Position numbers and translations under genes: made by a program. DNA of 6,172 nt from assembly GCA_963542625.1 (NCBI GenBank), contig CAUTXO010000076.1:1-6172 (forward strand). Direction: 5' to 3'. Source of the DNA: CAUTXO01 sp963542625. GTDB lineage: Bacteria > Campylobacterota > Campylobacteria > Campylobacterales > SZUA-545. Under the pieces are notes generated by a model, which saw nothing but the letters and a program-made list of their open reading frames with translations, searched no databases and was not told the origin of the DNA. Of the stretch, positions 5,593 to 6,172 are shown in pieces (position 1 is the stretch's first letter; every line of letters begins with the position of its first letter).

Positions 5593-6138
5593 AGATCTAG
5601 CCCGCCAGCTAAAGATCTAAGATTTCGCCCGCCCCGCCAATCGCTCAAGATCTTGACAGGCACTAAGATCTGACGCTAGCCATCAAGATCTTTGCGCGCG
5701 TTTAAGATCTTAGATCTAAGATCCGCCACGCCCGCGCTAAGATCTTAGCACTACGCTGCACCCCTAAGATCTTGCACTTCCGCTCGCACCTAAGATTTGC
5801 CACGCGTGCCACTCAAAACCTTGACAGCCGCTAAAGTCTTTGCACCCCAAGATCTCTACGCCATCAAAGATCTTTAACCACTCGTGCTACTCGCGCGCCT
5901 ATGATTTAGCCCGTGTGTATTTAAGATCTTGACAGTCGCTAAGATCTTGGCTTACACTGAAGATCTTTGCAGCGTCAAAAATCTTTAATAGCAAACACAG
6001 TGCAACACTTACTCAAGATCTCAAGTGCTGCGCGGGCTCCAAGATCTACCGCGCCAAAGATCTCTCAAGCTCCTAAGATCCACCACCAGCAGCGTAAATT
6101 TTAACGCCCGCAAAACTGCGCAGGATGAGGCAAGATCT
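5593..6138. repeat. Dense AGATCT palindrome array in a gene-free region
   Basis: Eighteen exact AGATCT copies begin at 5593, 5613, 5648, 5666, 5686, 5705, 5712, 5740, 5767, 5850, 5868, 5924, 5942, 5961, 6016, 6042, 6058 and 6133. Chance predicts about 0.15. Near copies occur at 5620, 5719, 5793, 5816, 5834, 5979 and 6076. Many steps are 16-21 bases, and longer gaps are often close to two or three such steps. Seventeen of eighteen have A before the hexamer, but only nine have T after it, so the array has a direction, and the preceding bases are often CTA or CTC. The unit often contains TAA, which stops reading frames, and no gene is visible between 5561 and 6172. It is too short and degenerate to be CRISPR. 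The function is unknown. Confidence 0.85.
5647..5947 (+). repeat. Three copies of a 25-base composite repeat
   Basis: Within the AGATCT array a longer unit recurs: AAGATCT, then TGACAGNCRCTA, then AGATCT. Copies lie at 5647-5671, 5815-5839 and 5923-5947. The first and third differ at only two positions; the middle copy keeps TTGACAG and CTAA but has decayed AGATCT cores. The copies are 168 and 108 bases apart. The conserved TTGACA resembles a sigma-70 -35 box, but no -10 box sits at the right distance, so I read it as part of the repeat and not as a promoter. Confidence 0.65.
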
Positions 6139-6172
6139 AAGCAAGGCTACACGGTGTAGGCGACGGTTGCGC

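Noticed and set aside
5388..5663. A 91-codon minus-strand frame across the cysK end
   Set aside because: It is antisense to conserved cysK sequence and runs into the AGATCT array; there is no motif or ribosome site.
5593..6138. The AGATCT array as a CRISPR array
   Set aside because: The repeat core is only 6-8 bases, spacing is uneven, and the spacers share bases such as CTA before the core. CRISPR repeats are over 20 bases and near-identical.

Overview
The window looks like chromosomal DNA from a Campylobacter-type epsilonproteobacterium (Campylobacterota) with higher GC than C. jejuni. The main evidence is the gene run ubiX-coaD-tmk, which in C. jejuni also occurs in that order, and the close match of the MetK, CoaD, Tmk and cysteine synthase proteins to what I recall of Campylobacter orthologues. 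Genes are tightly packed, with clear AAAGGA-type ribosome binding sites and several stop/start overlaps. The species is inferred from gene content only and was not searched.

Layout. Bases 1-109 may hold the last codons of an AT-rich gene entering from the left (weak call). Bases 110-589 carry no credible gene; their GC-rich right half is built from a recurring CAGCG word and ends in a strong inverted repeat just past metK. On the minus strand, argB (arginine synthesis) and metK (S-adenosylmethionine synthesis) are read 2666 to 590 with 22 bases between them. A 57-base divergent spacer (2667-2723) holds a palindromic -10 box, ATTATAAT, that gives TATAAT on both strands; both flanking genes start with TTG. 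On the plus strand, ubiX, coaD, tmk, a small membrane protein gene and cysK follow with almost no gaps (2724-5560). Bases 5561-6172 have no gene and hold a dense array of the palindrome AGATCT, mostly as AAGATCT.

Function. The genes are housekeeping: a prenyl-FMN cofactor enzyme, coenzyme A synthesis, dTMP phosphorylation, cysteine synthesis, and, divergently, arginine and SAM synthesis. CysK (cysteine) and MetK (methionine use) touch sulfur amino-acid metabolism from the two sides of one divergent promoter. The joint control this suggests is inference.

The most unusual material is non-coding. There are 18 exact AGATCT sites in about 550 bases, plus degenerate copies, often 18-20 bases apart and with a consistent flank. 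The same hexamer is also enriched inside the genes (14 copies in about 5 kb), which points to an iterated genome word comparable in kind to cyanobacterial HIP1 or to DNA uptake sequences. The second most interesting points are a cysteine synthase with Met in its asparagine loop (SGNMG) and an unresolved reading frame between tmk and cysK.
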